Assembly: GCF_036924525.1 (NCBI RefSeq)
Contig: NZ_JAZHRU010000001.1
Span: 3,625,001-3,689,000 of the forward strand
DNA from: Bradyrhizobium sp. AZCC 1719
GTDB taxonomy: Bacteria; Pseudomonadota; Alphaproteobacteria; Rhizobiales; Xanthobacteraceae
Reading direction: 5' to 3'
DNA length: 64,000 bases
Position 1 is the stretch's first letter, and each line of letters starts with the position of its first letter. The position numbers were made by a program, and so were the translations under genes. Below the pieces are notes generated by a model. The model ran no database searches and had not been told where the DNA came from. It worked only from the letters and a program-made list of their open reading frames with translations. Shown here piece by piece: positions 1 to 8,451 of the stretch.

Positions 1-421
1 CTCGAAACTTGTAAGTCTCGATGACCGAGCGGATTTTGGGAATCAGCGCTTCCGCTTTCGGACCATCGACGCTGACGACCGTTTCGGGGATCTCGCCAAA
101 CCAGCGCCCGTCGGCCTGGAATCCGTCGATCCGGATCGGCTCACCCCAGGCCGTGTAATCGTAGCGGCTGTAACGACTGGCCCCGCGCTCCTTCACGACG
201 ATCCAGGTGTGAACCGCGAATATCCCGCGCCAGCGTACGGTTCTTGCCGCGAATACCCTGACCACGGCATCGGTGTGTTCGGAAGCGTTTGTAAGAAGTC
301 CGGCGCTTGAACGGTCCGCCGTTTGCCAGTTCTCGCGCCTGTCGCCGAGCAGGTATTGCACGGCGGAAACCGCCATGGGAACGAGCATGACCAGAAGGAA
401 AATGACGAGGTATCTCTTCAC
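1..421 (-). CDS. DUF3750 family protein (C-terminus cut by window edge)
   Basis: The minus-strand frame is open from a GTG at 421 to the window edge (140 codons), with an in-frame TGA four codons upstream, so GTG is the earliest possible start. The first 20 or so residues (VKRYLVIFLLVMLVPMAVSA) form a signal peptide or N-terminal membrane anchor. The body carries a WRGIFAVHTWIVVKE stretch followed by YDYTAWG and DGRWFGEIPE, which I recognise as the pattern of DUF3750 proteins; no biochemical role is known to me. It lies downstream of the YihY-like gene and the small membrane ORF on the same strand and could be the last gene of that unit. The family call comes from motif memory only. Confidence 0.65.
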   Translation of the reverse strand, partial: MKRYLVIFLLVMLVPMAVSAVQYLLGDRRENWQTADRSSAGLLTNASEHTDAVVRVFAARTVRWRGIFAVHTWIVVKERGASRYSRYDYTAWGEPIRIDGFQADGRWFGEIPETVVSVDGPKAEALIPKIRSVIETYKFR

Positions 422-501
422 GGCGGGAAATCAATGTGAGGGGGCACCTGATGTAATGGCTTCAACTCTGATTTCCAGTTCGGCGCTGCGCAATTCCGCG
501 A

Positions 502-606
502 TCAAAAACGAAGAATGCCGAGCGCAAAAAGCAGGCCGATGGTCACGGCTGCCGAAAGCAACAGCGAGCCAAGACATCCCAGCCTGTTCGAGAAAAACAG
601 GAACAT
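502..606 (-). CDS. Small hydrophobic membrane protein (34 aa)
   Basis: This 34-residue ORF starts with ATG 14 bases after the stop of the YihY/BrkB gene and runs in the same direction. It begins MFLFFSNRLGCLGSLLLS and continues with one long hydrophobic stretch ending in LRF, so it is a single-span membrane microprotein if translated. A short cytoplasmic head with an NRLGCLG motif followed by a transmembrane helix looks like a designed protein rather than random sequence. I remember similar small proteins in rhizobia but cannot name a family. The ribosome binding site is weak (only an AGAAG-like stretch), so translational coupling to the upstream gene is the likeliest way it is expressed. Function unknown. 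Confidence 0.45.
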   Translation of the reverse strand: MFLFFSNRLGCLGSLLLSAAVTIGLLFALGILRF

Positions 607-619
607 TACGCTTCTGCGC

Positions 620-1645
620 CTATGATTTCGCTTCTCCGACCGTGTCGGCCATCTTCGCGCCGCGCTGACCCAGCGGCTTGTTTCCGCCCTCGGTGCTGTC
701 GGCTGCGGTCTGATGCTCGATCTCCGCATTGAGTTCGGCACCGAGCAGCACGACGATCGTGGATATCCACATCCACATCATCAAGCCGATCGCGGCCCCG
801 AGTGAGCCGTACGTCGCGTCGTAGTTTGCGTAATTGGAAAGGTAGAACGACAGCAAGGCCGATCCCGCAAGCCATGCCAGCGTTGCAACCACGCTGCCGA
901 CGCTCAGCCAGCGCCATTGCGGCGAGCGGCGGCTCGGTCCGAACCGATAGAGCACCGCGAGGCCAAACAGCATCGTCAGGACCAGGACAGGCCAGCGTCC
1001 GAATCGAAACAGCGCATCGGTGACGGCCCCGAGCCCGATCGTGGACAGAACGATCGGAAGCGCGACGACCGAGCCGATGGCGAGAAGCACCGCGACCAGA
1101 CCGCCGAAGGTCAATGCAAGGGAAACCGCGTTGAGCTTGAGAAAGCCACGCTTCTCGTCCTCGTCATAAACCACATTGAGCGCATCGATGATGGCCTTGA
1201 TGCCGCCATTGGCGCTCCACAGCGCAAGCAGAAAGGAGAACAGAAAAGCCAACCCCAGCTTGACGTCGCCCTTGGCGAGCACCCGGTCGACCTGGTCTCT
1301 GACGATGCCGAGCGCGCCCTCCGGCAGGATACCCGCAAGCATCGTCATGTGGTCGTTGATCGTACTCGCCTTGGCGAACAGCGCGTAGGACGAGACAAGG
1401 GCGGTGATCGCCGGGAAGAGGGCAAGCAGGCCATAGAAGACGACGCCTGCGGCAACGGCGAGCAGCCTGTCTTCGCCGACCTGCTGGTAGGTCCTGATCA
1501 GGATATCCTTCCATCCGCTCCAGGGAATTTGCCACGGAGATACCGCGCGGCGGCCGCGGCCCTGATCGGCTGGAGATCCTGAAGTATCCGGCTCGCCCTC
1601 GGCTGGCTCAGGCTTGGTGTCGTGCAGGTAACTCACATGGCTCAC
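620..1645 (-). CDS. YihY/virulence factor BrkB family membrane protein
   Basis: Integral membrane protein of the YihY/BrkB family (once misnamed RNase BN); exact function unsettled. The frame is open far upstream, but the recognisable protein begins near a GTG at 1645 (VSHVSYLHDTK), with a second GTG at 1636; upstream codons translate to an Arg-rich shadow of the neighbouring gene and are excluded. With the GTG at 1645 it is 341 aa, close to family length. A hydrophilic N-terminus of about 50 residues precedes the hallmark region GVVFYGLLALFPAITALVSSY, followed by several membrane segments and a final one (AAIGLMMWMWISTIVVLLGAELNAEIE), which carries the conserved GAELNAE ending of the last helix. 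The tail is hydrophilic. The start codon is uncertain. Confidence 0.88.
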   Translation of the reverse strand: MSHVSYLHDTKPEPAEGEPDTSGSPADQGRGRRAVSPWQIPWSGWKDILIRTYQQVGEDRLLAVAAGVVFYGLLALFPAITALVSSYALFAKASTINDHMTMLAGILPEGALGIVRDQVDRVLAKGDVKLGLAFLFSFLLALWSANGGIKAIIDALNVVYDEDEKRGFLKLNAVSLALTFGGLVAVLLAIGSVVALPIVLSTIGLGAVTDALFRFGRWPVLVLTMLFGLAVLYRFGPSRRSPQWRWLSVGSVVATLAWLAGSALLSFYLSNYANYDATYGSLGAAIGLMMWMWISTIVVLLGAELNAEIEHQTAADSTEGGNKPLGQRGAKMADTVGEAKS

Positions 1646-1752
1646 CCGCGTCTCTACGCTTTTAATGCGCAGAGAGCGGCGACGTTCCTGGATCAAGTCG
1701 CGATCAGCAGGTGGCGACACCACGCCGGAGCGCGGTGTCGGCTGGTGGCGAT

Positions 1753-2682
1753 CTAGCGGCCCCAGCGCAACACCACGGGATCGAGCTGGCGGGCGATTTC
1801 GATGAGACCCGCGCGCGCCGCCGGGTGAACCCTTTGCAGGGGATGACGAACCGCGTCCGAACCGATCACGCCGCCTTCCTTCATCAGTATCTTGGCGGCC
1901 TGCAAGCCGCACTGACGGTTCTCGTAATTGATCAGCGGCAGCCAGCGCGCATAAGCTGCCATCGCCTCCTCGCGGCGGCCTGCGAGATAGGGATCGATGA
2001 TCTGCCGGATGCCATCGGGATAGCCGCCCCCGGTCATGGCGCCGGTTGCGCCTGCGTCGAGATCGGCCATCAGCGTGATCGCTTCCTCGCCGTCCCAGGG
2101 GCCTTCGATGTTGTCGCCGCCGGCCGCGATCAGATCGCGAAGCTTCGCCGCCGCCATCGGCACCTCGATCTTGAAATAGCGGATATTCGGAATTTCCCGC
2201 GCCATGCGGGCCAGCAGGTCGACCGAAAGCGGCGTCCCGGCAACGGGCGCATCCTGGATCATGATGGGAATGTCGATGGTGTCGGAGACGGTGCGATAGA
2301 ACTCGAAAATGGCCTTTTCCGGCACGCGGAACGTGGCGCCGTGATACGGCGGCATGATCATCACCATCGCCGCGCCCGCGTCCTGGGCCTGGCGGCTGCG
2401 CTCGGCGCAGATGCGCGAACCGAAATGCGTCGTCGTCACGATCACCGGCACGCGGCCGGCGACGTGCTCCAGCACCGCGACCATCACCTTTTCGCGCTCG
2501 GCATCGGTGAGGACGAACTGCTCGGAGAAATTGGCCAGAATGCACAGGCCGTTCGAGCCGGCGTCGATCATGAAATCGATGCAGCGCCGCTGCCCTTCGA
2601 GATCGAGCTCTCCGTGGTCGTCGAAGATGGTCGGAGCGACGGGGTAGACGCCGCGATAGGGCCGTTGTGCAGTCGAGGTCAT
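1753..2682 (-). CDS. Dihydrodipicolinate synthase/N-acetylneuraminate lyase superfamily protein
   Basis: Class I (Schiff-base) aldolase of the DapA/NanA superfamily, 309 aa, complete TIM barrel. The catalytic lysine is visible in NIRYFKIEVP and the tyrosine in MPPYHG. The substrate-binding stretch that reads GTTGE in true dihydrodipicolinate synthase is LCILANFSEQF here, so it is unlikely to be DapA; a sugar-acid or hydroxy-keto-acid aldolase/dehydratase is more probable. ATG start at 2682. The gene is divergent from the CaiB-family CoA-transferase, whose start is about 107 bases away. No substrate can be assigned from sequence. Confidence 0.85.
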   Translation of the reverse strand: MTSTAQRPYRGVYPVAPTIFDDHGELDLEGQRRCIDFMIDAGSNGLCILANFSEQFVLTDAEREKVMVAVLEHVAGRVPVIVTTTHFGSRICAERSRQAQDAGAAMVMIMPPYHGATFRVPEKAIFEFYRTVSDTIDIPIMIQDAPVAGTPLSVDLLARMAREIPNIRYFKIEVPMAAAKLRDLIAAGGDNIEGPWDGEEAITLMADLDAGATGAMTGGGYPDGIRQIIDPYLAGRREEAMAAYARWLPLINYENRQCGLQAAKILMKEGGVIGSDAVRHPLQRVHPAARAGLIEIARQLDPVVLRWGR

Positions 2683-2789
2683 TTAGGGATGTTCCGTTCG
2701 AAAGGGATCAGTGATTGTATGGCCGTCCCATTCATTCATCAACATGATAGGCTCGCCACGATCGGGCAGCCAGACAAGGAAAAACACCG

Positions 2790-3974
2790 ATGGGGGGAGT
2801 TCTGGAGGGCATTCGTGTCCTCGATTTCGGGCGTTATATCGCAGGACCGTATTGCGCGACATTGCTGGCGGAGTTCGGTGCGGAAGTCATCCGGGTGGAA
2901 AAGCGCGACGGCAGCGAGGACCGTTTCGTGGCGCCGGTCGGCGAAGGCGGCGAGGGCGCGTTGTTCCTCCAGGTCAACCGCAACAAGAAATGCATCACGC
3001 TCGATCCGATGAAGCCGCAAGGCCAGGAGGTGATGCGCCGGCTGGTTGCGACATCGGACGTCGTCGTCGCCAACCTGCCGCCGCAGACGCTGCGCGCGAT
3101 GAAGCTCGACTATGAATCGCTGAAGGCGATCAAGCCGGACATCATCCTGACGACGGCGACTGCCTTCGGTGGGCCGGGGCCATGGTCGGACCGCGTCGGC
3201 TTCGACGGCGTGGGCCAGGTGATGTCGGGCGCGGTCTACATGACGGGCAAGGGCGATCCGCCGTATCGCGCCGCGGTGAACTGGGTCGATTTCGGCACCG
3301 CGCTGCATTGCGCGTTCGGTACGCTCGCCGCGCTGATCGAGCGCGGCAAATCCGGGCGCGGGCAGATCGTCGAGGGCGCGCTGCTCGCAACCGCGCTGTC
3401 CTTCACCAACGCAACGCTGATCGAGCAGGCGGTGATATCTGCCAACCGCGTGCCCACGGGCAATCTCGGCCAGACCGCGGCGCCCGCCGACATCTACCGC
3501 ACCAGGGACGGCTGGGTGTTGTGCCAGGTCACAGGGCACCCGCTGTTCATCCGCTGGGCCAGATTGATGGGCGAGGATCACTGGCTCAGCGATCCGCGCT
3601 TTGCCGACGACATCAAGCGCGGCGATCACGGTCCCATCATCAGTGAGCGAATGGCGCGCTGGTGCGCCGAGCGCACCACGCAGCAAGCCGTCGATACGCT
3701 CGGCCAGGCGATGATCCCGGCCGGTCCGGTCTTGAGCCCGCAACAGGTGCTGGAGCATCCGCACATCCGCGCCGCCGGTTTCATGCAGGATGTCGACTAC
3801 CCCGGCTTGCCGAACCCCGCGCCAGTGGCGCGCGCCGCGGTGCGGCTGTCGGAGACATCAGGCGAAATCGTCACGCGCCCGCCGACACTCGGCGAGCACA
3901 CCGATCGCGTGCTGGCCGACATCGGCTACGACGCGGATGCGATTGCAGCGCTGCGAAAAGACGGGATTATTTAA
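2790..3974 (+). CDS. CaiB/BaiF (class III) CoA-transferase family protein
   Basis: Class III CoA-transferase, 394 aa, the usual length. Such enzymes move CoA from an acyl-CoA to a carboxylic acid, as in formyl-CoA:oxalate or carnitine CoA-transferase. The N-terminus has the family opening (GIRVLDFGRYIAGPYCATLLAEFGAEVIRVE is seen over residues 6-36) and the probable catalytic Asp lies in NWVDFGTALHCAFG, placed as in formyl-CoA transferase. A GRGQIVEGALLATAL segment and a C-terminal PTLGEHTDRVLADIGY motif are also typical. It is divergent from the DapA-family gene. It lies just before the anthranilate locus but lacks that locus's palindrome upstream, so joint function is not shown. Substrate unknown. 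Confidence 0.9.
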   Translation: MGGVLEGIRVLDFGRYIAGPYCATLLAEFGAEVIRVEKRDGSEDRFVAPVGEGGEGALFLQVNRNKKCITLDPMKPQGQEVMRRLVATSDVVVANLPPQTLRAMKLDYESLKAIKPDIILTTATAFGGPGPWSDRVGFDGVGQVMSGAVYMTGKGDPPYRAAVNWVDFGTALHCAFGTLAALIERGKSGRGQIVEGALLATALSFTNATLIEQAVISANRVPTGNLGQTAAPADIYRTRDGWVLCQVTGHPLFIRWARLMGEDHWLSDPRFADDIKRGDHGPIISERMARWCAERTTQQAVDTLGQAMIPAGPVLSPQQVLEHPHIRAAGFMQDVDYPGLPNPAPVARAAVRLSETSGEIVTRPPTLGEHTDRVLADIGYDADAIAALRKDGII

Positions 3975-3979
3975 CATGC

Positions 3980-4102
3980 AGGGTGGGCGAAGGAGCGTGA
4001 GCGACGTGCCCACCATCTATCGTCGAGCTCGCTTCTCGATGGTGGGCACGCTTCCGCCTTCGCTCATGGAGCTACGGCGGACGTGGTCGCTTTGCCCACC
4101 CT
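3980..4102. repeat. Intergenic palindromic repeat (GGGTGGGC family)
   Basis: A G+C-rich element between the CoA-transferase and the SDR gene. Its ends are inverted copies (AGGGTGGGC at 3980-3988, GCCCACCCT at 4094-4102), and two further internal copies of the GTGGGC/GCCCAC word in opposite orientation occur near 4008 and 4041. It could fold as a transcribed terminator-like structure. No coding potential is apparent. Confidence 0.7.
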
Positions 4103-4137
4103 ACGGGCCACGACGGACGTGGCTCTCCCTTCCTTGC

Positions 4138-4157
4138 AAAAGCTTGAAGTTTAAAAT
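4138..4157. promoter_or_regulatory. Candidate operator A of the anthranilate regulon
   Basis: An AT-rich site with core GCTTGAAGTTTAAA (4142-4155), ending 34 bases before the SDR start. Its right half matches the half-sites found upstream of kynU, the monooxygenase/reductase gene and the CoA ligase gene; its left half is poorly conserved, so it is a weaker copy. Role inferred from repetition. Confidence 0.45.
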
Positions 4158-4190
4158 ATATGCTGAACCCTGATCCTGGAGGCTTGACCG

Positions 4191-4952
4191 ATGTCCCAAT
4201 TGTCGCGTTCCTCCCATGCGCTCGTCACCGGCGGCGGGCGGGGCATTGGCCTTGCGATATCGGCGGCGCTGTCGAAAGCTGGTGCAACGGTAACAGTGCT
4301 CGGGCGCAACCGCGCGACATTGGATGAAGCGGTTGCGTCCGGCGCGGCGCAGTTTGCAGCGGTCGCTGATGTCGCCGACCAGGCTTCAGTCAAGTCGGCA
4401 GTAGCGGAAGCCGCCGCGCGGCAGCCGATCGACATTCTCATCACCAATGCCGGCGCGGCGGAGTCCGCGCCGTTCGGCCGCTCCGACGCGGCGCTGTTCC
4501 AGCGGATGATGGACGTCAATTTCATGGGCGTGGTCCACGCCACGCAGGCCGTGCTGCCGGGAATGTTGGAGCGCCGCCGCGGCCGGATCGTCGCCGTCGC
4601 GTCGACCGCCGGCCTCAAGGGCTACGCTTATGTCTCGGCCTACAGCGCGGCGAAACACGCGGTGATCGGCCTTGTCCGTTCGCTGGCGCAGGAGACGGCC
4701 AAGAGCGGCGTTACCGTGAATGCCGTGTGTCCCGGCTTCACCGAGACCGATCTGCTGGAAGGCTCGATCGACAACATCATCAAGAAGACTGGCCGCAGCC
4801 GCGAGGAAGCGATTGCGGAGTTGTCAAAGCACAATCCGCAGGGACGTCTCGTGGCGCCGTCGGAAGTAGCTGATACCGTGCTCTGGCTCTGCGGCGAGGG
4901 CGCCGGCGCCATCACCGGACAGGCCATCGCGGTTGCCGGTGGCGAGGTCTGA
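4191..4952 (+). CDS. Short-chain dehydrogenase/reductase (SDR), probable anthraniloyl-CoA pathway enzyme
   Basis: Classical SDR, 253 aa. It shows the nucleotide-binding TGGGRGIG near residue 14, the NAG motif (ITNAGAAES), the catalytic YSAAK and a family-typical C-terminal ITGQAIAVAGGEV. It probably oxidises a hydroxyacyl-CoA with NAD(P)+ in the beta-oxidation-like steps after ring dearomatisation; this is inferred from being first in an operon with the enoyl-CoA hydratase-fold protein (33 bases downstream) and close to the 2-aminobenzoyl-CoA monooxygenase/reductase. A GGAGG ribosome binding site (4178-4182) precedes the ATG, and candidate operator A lies just upstream. The exact substrate is not readable from sequence. 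Confidence 0.88.
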   Translation: MSQLSRSSHALVTGGGRGIGLAISAALSKAGATVTVLGRNRATLDEAVASGAAQFAAVADVADQASVKSAVAEAAARQPIDILITNAGAAESAPFGRSDAALFQRMMDVNFMGVVHATQAVLPGMLERRRGRIVAVASTAGLKGYAYVSAYSAAKHAVIGLVRSLAQETAKSGVTVNAVCPGFTETDLLEGSIDNIIKKTGRSREEAIAELSKHNPQGRLVAPSEVADTVLWLCGEGAGAITGQAIAVAGGEV

Positions 4953-4985
4953 GCGGTCAACGACAATGCAATTCAGGGAGATCCC

Positions 4986-5822
4986 ATGAGCAAGCCTGCC
5001 AACCCCGTCACGCTGCCGCTGGCCGACTACTCGCCGAAACATTTTGTGCTGACGGTCGTGGATCGCGTCGCCACGGTGACGCTCAATCGTCCCGAGCGAA
5101 AGAATCCGCTGACGTTCGAAAGCTATCGCGAACTCACGGACTTTTTCCGCGCCTGCGCGATGGACGATGAGGTCAAGACCGTCGTCGTGACCGGTGCCGG
5201 CGGCAATTTCTCCTCCGGCGGCGACGTGTTCGAGATCATCGGTCCCTTGATCCAGATGGACACCAAGGGACTGACCGGTTTCACCCGCATGACCGGCGAC
5301 CTGGTGAAAGCGATGCGCGCGTGTCCGCAGCCGATCGTCGCCGCCGTCGAAGGCATCTGCGCCGGAGCGGGTGCGATCATCGCCATGGCGTCCGACATGC
5401 GCTTGGCCGCCACCGGCGCCAAGGTCGCGTTCCTGTTCAACAAGGTCGGGCTCGCCGGCTGCGACATGGGCGCCTGCGCGATCCTGCCGCGCATCATCGG
5501 GCAATCACGGGCGTCGGAACTGCTCTACACCGGCCGCTTCATGACCGCGGAGGAGGGCGAGAAATGGGGCTTCTTCTCCAGGATCGTCACCCCGGAACAG
5601 GTGCTGCCGCAGGCGCAATTATTGGCCAAGCAGATTTCGGAAGGACCCACCTTCGCCAACACCATGACCAAGCGTATGCTGGCGATGGAATGGGCAATGT
5701 CGGTGGAGGAAGCGATCGAGGCCGAGGCGGTGGCGCAAGCGCTCTGCATGACCACGGAAGATTTCGCGAGGGCGTTCGAGGCGTTCTCGAACAAGCGAAC
5801 CCCGGTGTTCCAGGGGAATTGA
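4986..5822 (+). CDS. Enoyl-CoA hydratase/isomerase (crotonase) family protein, anthraniloyl-CoA pathway
   Basis: Crotonase-fold protein, 278 aa, 33 bases after the SDR gene and probably co-transcribed. NFSSGGDV and [15 protein letters not shown] supply the CoA-binding oxyanion hole. By eye, the two acid residues of classical enoyl-CoA hydratase (Glu in GGGCELA and in PEILLG) are replaced: the corresponding stretches read GAGAIIA and [12 protein letters not shown]. It may therefore hydrolyse or isomerise a cyclic intermediate instead of simply hydrating a double bond; that is inference. Similar crotonase genes accompany 2-aminobenzoyl-CoA monooxygenase/reductase in known 2-aminobenzoate-degrading bacteria. 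ATG preceded by CAGGGAG. Confidence 0.85.
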   Translation: MSKPANPVTLPLADYSPKHFVLTVVDRVATVTLNRPERKNPLTFESYRELTDFFRACAMDDEVKTVVVTGAGGNFSSGGDVFEIIGPLIQMDTKGLTGFTRMTGDLVKAMRACPQPIVAAVEGICAGAGAIIAMASDMRLAATGAKVAFLFNKVGLAGCDMGACAILPRIIGQSRASELLYTGRFMTAEEGEKWGFFSRIVTPEQVLPQAQLLAKQISEGPTFANTMTKRMLAMEWAMSVEEAIEAEAVAQALCMTTEDFARAFEAFSNKRTPVFQGN

Positions 5823-5834
5823 GGCCCGCAGTAC

Positions 5835-5948
5835 CGTAGCCCGGGTGAGCGCAGCGATACCCGGGACCGCTGCCCGCATATCGCTTCGCTCGTGCTGGAC
5901 TGCGAACTGGCGAGATCCCCGGATGTCGCTCCGCTCATCCGGGCTACG
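5835..5948. repeat. Intergenic palindromic repeat (CGTAGCCCGG family)
   Basis: The element starts with CGTAGCCCGG (5835-5844) and ends with the perfect inverted copy CCGGGCTACG (5939-5948), with internal pieces such as GATACCCGGG and CCCCGGATG. This is the layout of the short non-coding palindromic repeats common between genes in Bradyrhizobium-like genomes. It lies between the crotonase stop and candidate operator B. Confidence 0.75.
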
Positions 5949-5974
5949 AAGGGCCGAAGGCCCCCTTGCCCCGA

Positions 5975-5998
5975 AATTATTTTAGGCTTAAAGTAATT
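5975..5998. promoter_or_regulatory. Candidate operator B of the anthranilate regulon
   Basis: A 24-base imperfect palindrome (20 of 24 positions symmetric) with core TTTTAGGCTTAAAG flanked by AATTA and TAATT, 37 bases before the start of the monooxygenase/reductase gene. In inverted orientation it agrees at 21 of 24 positions with the site upstream of the aryl-CoA ligase gene. This is the size and symmetry expected for a MarR-family operator. Confidence 0.65.
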
Positions 5999-6034
5999 CG
6001 GAACTAGCCCGACAGCCTGTTTCGGAGGCGGTAG

Positions 6035-8383
6035 ATGAAGATCGCGATAATCGGCGGCGGACCGGCCGGTCTCTATGCCGCGATCCTCTTGAAGAAACAG
6101 CGGCCGCAGGCCGAGATCACCGTCTACGAGCGCAACCGCGCCGACGACACCTTCGGCTTCGGCGTCGTATTCTCCGACGCCACGCTGGATAATTTCGAAA
6201 AGTACGATCCGCCGAGCTATCGCCGCATCACCGAGGAATTCGCCTATTGGGACGACATCGCCGTGCATTTCCGCGGCACCGTCCACCGCGTCGGCGGCAA
6301 CGGCTTTTGCGGCTGCTCGCGCCGAACGCTGCTGTTGATCCTGCAGGAGCGCGCCCGCGAACTCGGCGTGACGCTGTTGTTCGAAACCGACATCGACGAC
6401 GAAGCCCGCTTTGCCGACACCGATCTCATCGTGCTCGCCGACGGCATCAACAGCCGCTTCCGCGACAAGCACATCGAGCATTTCCAGCCGCAGATCGACC
6501 TGCGCTCCAACAAATTCGCGTGGATGGGCTCGACCCGGCCGCTCGACGCCTTCACCTTCATCTTTCAGGAGACAGAGTGGGGGCCGTTCATCGCGCACGC
6601 CTATCAATACGAGGCGGGGCGCTCGACGTGGATCTTCGAGACCGACGCCGAAACCTTCCAACGCGCCGGCCTCGAAGGCCTCAGCGAACGTGAGTCCGCC
6701 GATCGCATGGCCGAAATCTTCGGCTGGTTCCTCGACGGCCATCCGCTGCTGATCAACCGCTCGACGTGGCGCAATTTTCCGATGATCCGCAGCCAACGCT
6801 GGATCAAGGACAACATGGTGCTGCTCGGCGACGCCAAGGCGACCGCGCATTTCTCGATCGGCTCGGGCACCAAGCTCGCGATGGAAGACGCGATTGCGCT
6901 CGCCGACGCCATGGCGCAGGCGCCGACCGTTGACGCCGCGTTGCAGACCTACGAGCAGGGGCGGCGCGAGGAGGTCGAGAAGATCCAGCATGCCGCCGAC
7001 GTGTCGCTGGTCTGGTTCGAGCATGTCGACCGCTTCTGGGATTTCGATCCCGTGCAGTTTGCGTTCGGCGTCATGACCCGCGCCAAGGCGATCACTTACG
7101 ATAACCTCACACTGCGCGCGCCGGAGTTCGTCCGCGAGGTCGACAAGGCGTTTGCGAAGCAGGTTCGCGCCAAAGGGTTCGATGTCGACCTCGACAAGCC
7201 AGTGGCGCCGATGTTCCAGCCGCTCAGGCTGCGCGAGATGGAAGTCGCGAACCGCGCGGTGGTGTCGCCGATGTGCATGTATTCGGCGAAAGACGGCGTG
7301 CCCGGCGATTTCCATCTGGTGCACTACGGCTCGCGCGCCATCGGCGGCGCGGGACTGATCTTCACCGAGATGACCTGCGTCGGCCGCGACGCCCGCATCA
7401 CGCCCGGCTGCACCGGTCTGTGGAACGACGAGCAGCAGGCCGCCTGGACGCGGATCGTCGATTTCGTCCACGCCAATTCGGCTGCGAAGATCTGCCTGCA
7501 ACTCGGACACGCCGGCCGCAAGGGCGCAACCAAATTGATGTGGGAGGGCATGGACCGGCCGCTGGAAGAGGGCGGCTGGGATACGATCTCGGCGTCTCCG
7601 TTGCCCTACTTCCCGGACAGCCAGGTGCCGCGCGAAATGGATCGCGCCGCGATGGACCACGTCAAGAAAGAGTTCGTGGCGGCCACCTTGCGTGGCGAAG
7701 CCTGCGGGTTCGATATGCTGGAGCTGCACTGCGCCCATGGCTATCTGCTGGCGAGTTTCGTCTCGCCGCTGACCAACCAACGCACTGACGAATATGGCGG
7801 CGCGCTCGCCAACCGGCTGCGCTATCCGCTCGAAGTGTTCGAGGCGATGCGTGCGGCGTGGCCGGCGCACAAGCCGATGTCGGTTCGCATCTCGGCGACC
7901 GACTGGGCCGCGGGCGGCATCACCGGCGACGATGCGGTTGCGATCGCGCGCGCCTTCGCCGAAGCCGGCGTCGATCTGGTCGACGTCTCCACGGGCCAGA
8001 CCGTGCGCGATGCGCAGCCGGTCTATGGCCGCATGTTCCAGACGCCGTTTTCCGATCAGGTCCGGAACGAAGCCCGCGTCGCGACCATGTGCGTCGGGAA
8101 CATCACCACCGCAGACCAGGTCAACACGATTCTGGCCGCCGGTCGCGCCGATCTCGTCGCGCTCGCCCGGCCGCATCTGGTCGATCCGTCCTTCACGATG
8201 CGGGCGGCCGCCTGGTATGGCGCCGACATCGCCTGTCCGCCGCAATATCTGCCCGGCAAGGAACAAATTTTCCGCAACAGCGTGCGCGACCGGCAGGATT
8301 TCGAAGACCTCAAGGTTAAGGCTAAACCGAAAACCCGCGCTGAGCTGAAGGCCGAGGCGACAAAGCCGCTTGCAGCCGAATAG
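6035..8383 (+). CDS. abmA: 2-aminobenzoyl-CoA monooxygenase/reductase (two-domain flavoprotein; salicylyl-CoA 5-hydroxylase/oxidoreductase family)
   Basis: Fused flavoprotein of 782 aa. Residues 1 to about 375 are an FAD aromatic hydroxylase: [10 protein letters not shown] near the N-terminus and [20 protein letters not shown] in the FAD-ribityl position. Residues about 393-765 are an Old-Yellow-Enzyme NAD(P)H:flavin reductase: [19 protein letters not shown] at its start, then [18 protein letters not shown] and ANRLRYPLE. In 2-aminobenzoate-degrading bacteria this architecture hydroxylates 2-aminobenzoyl-CoA at C5 and then reduces the ring to a 2-amino-5-oxocyclohexene carboxyl-CoA, a dearomatising step without ring-cleaving dioxygenase. 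Operator B precedes it. A salicylyl-CoA 5-hydroxylase role is the alternative, but the linked kynurenine-pathway genes favour anthranilate. Confidence 0.92.
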   Translation: MKIAIIGGGPAGLYAAILLKKQRPQAEITVYERNRADDTFGFGVVFSDATLDNFEKYDPPSYRRITEEFAYWDDIAVHFRGTVHRVGGNGFCGCSRRTLLLILQERARELGVTLLFETDIDDEARFADTDLIVLADGINSRFRDKHIEHFQPQIDLRSNKFAWMGSTRPLDAFTFIFQETEWGPFIAHAYQYEAGRSTWIFETDAETFQRAGLEGLSERESADRMAEIFGWFLDGHPLLINRSTWRNFPMIRSQRWIKDNMVLLGDAKATAHFSIGSGTKLAMEDAIALADAMAQAPTVDAALQTYEQGRREEVEKIQHAADVSLVWFEHVDRFWDFDPVQFAFGVMTRAKAITYDNLTLRAPEFVREVDKAFAKQVRAKGFDVDLDKPVAPMFQPLRLREMEVANRAVVSPMCMYSAKDGVPGDFHLVHYGSRAIGGAGLIFTEMTCVGRDARITPGCTGLWNDEQQAAWTRIVDFVHANSAAKICLQLGHAGRKGATKLMWEGMDRPLEEGGWDTISASPLPYFPDSQVPREMDRAAMDHVKKEFVAATLRGEACGFDMLELHCAHGYLLASFVSPLTNQRTDEYGGALANRLRYPLEVFEAMRAAWPAHKPMSVRISATDWAAGGITGDDAVAIARAFAEAGVDLVDVSTGQTVRDAQPVYGRMFQTPFSDQVRNEARVATMCVGNITTADQVNTILAAGRADLVALARPHLVDPSFTMRAAAWYGADIACPPQYLPGKEQIFRNSVRDRQDFEDLKVKAKPKTRAELKAEATKPLAAE

Positions 8384-8395
8384 GCTGAATGGCAG

Positions 8396-8431
8396 GCTCC
8401 CTCGCCCCGCGCCAGCGGGGAGAGGTCGAAG
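8396..8431. repeat. Short intergenic hairpin, fragment of the CTCGCCCCGC repeat family
   Basis: A stem CTCGCCCCGC / GCGGGGAGAG with a four-base loop lies between the monooxygenase/reductase and the next flavoprotein gene. It resembles the outer arm of the longer repeats at 17893-18012 and 62761-62908, so it may be a truncated copy. Confidence 0.55.
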
Positions 8432-8451
8432 AATAGAGTGGAGTTACGCGC

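Noticed and set aside
1753..2545. Upstream extension of the YihY/BrkB frame through the DapA-family gene
   Set aside because: The extension is an Arg/Gly-rich shadow of the real gene on the same strand in another frame; family-like sequence starts only near 1645.
5525..8266. Very long (over 900 codons) open frame antisense to the 2-aminobenzoyl-CoA monooxygenase/reductase gene
   Set aside because: It is the complement of a real gene in high-GC DNA; its translation is rich in Arg, Gly, His and Asp without motifs, whereas the plus strand shows clear flavoprotein domains.
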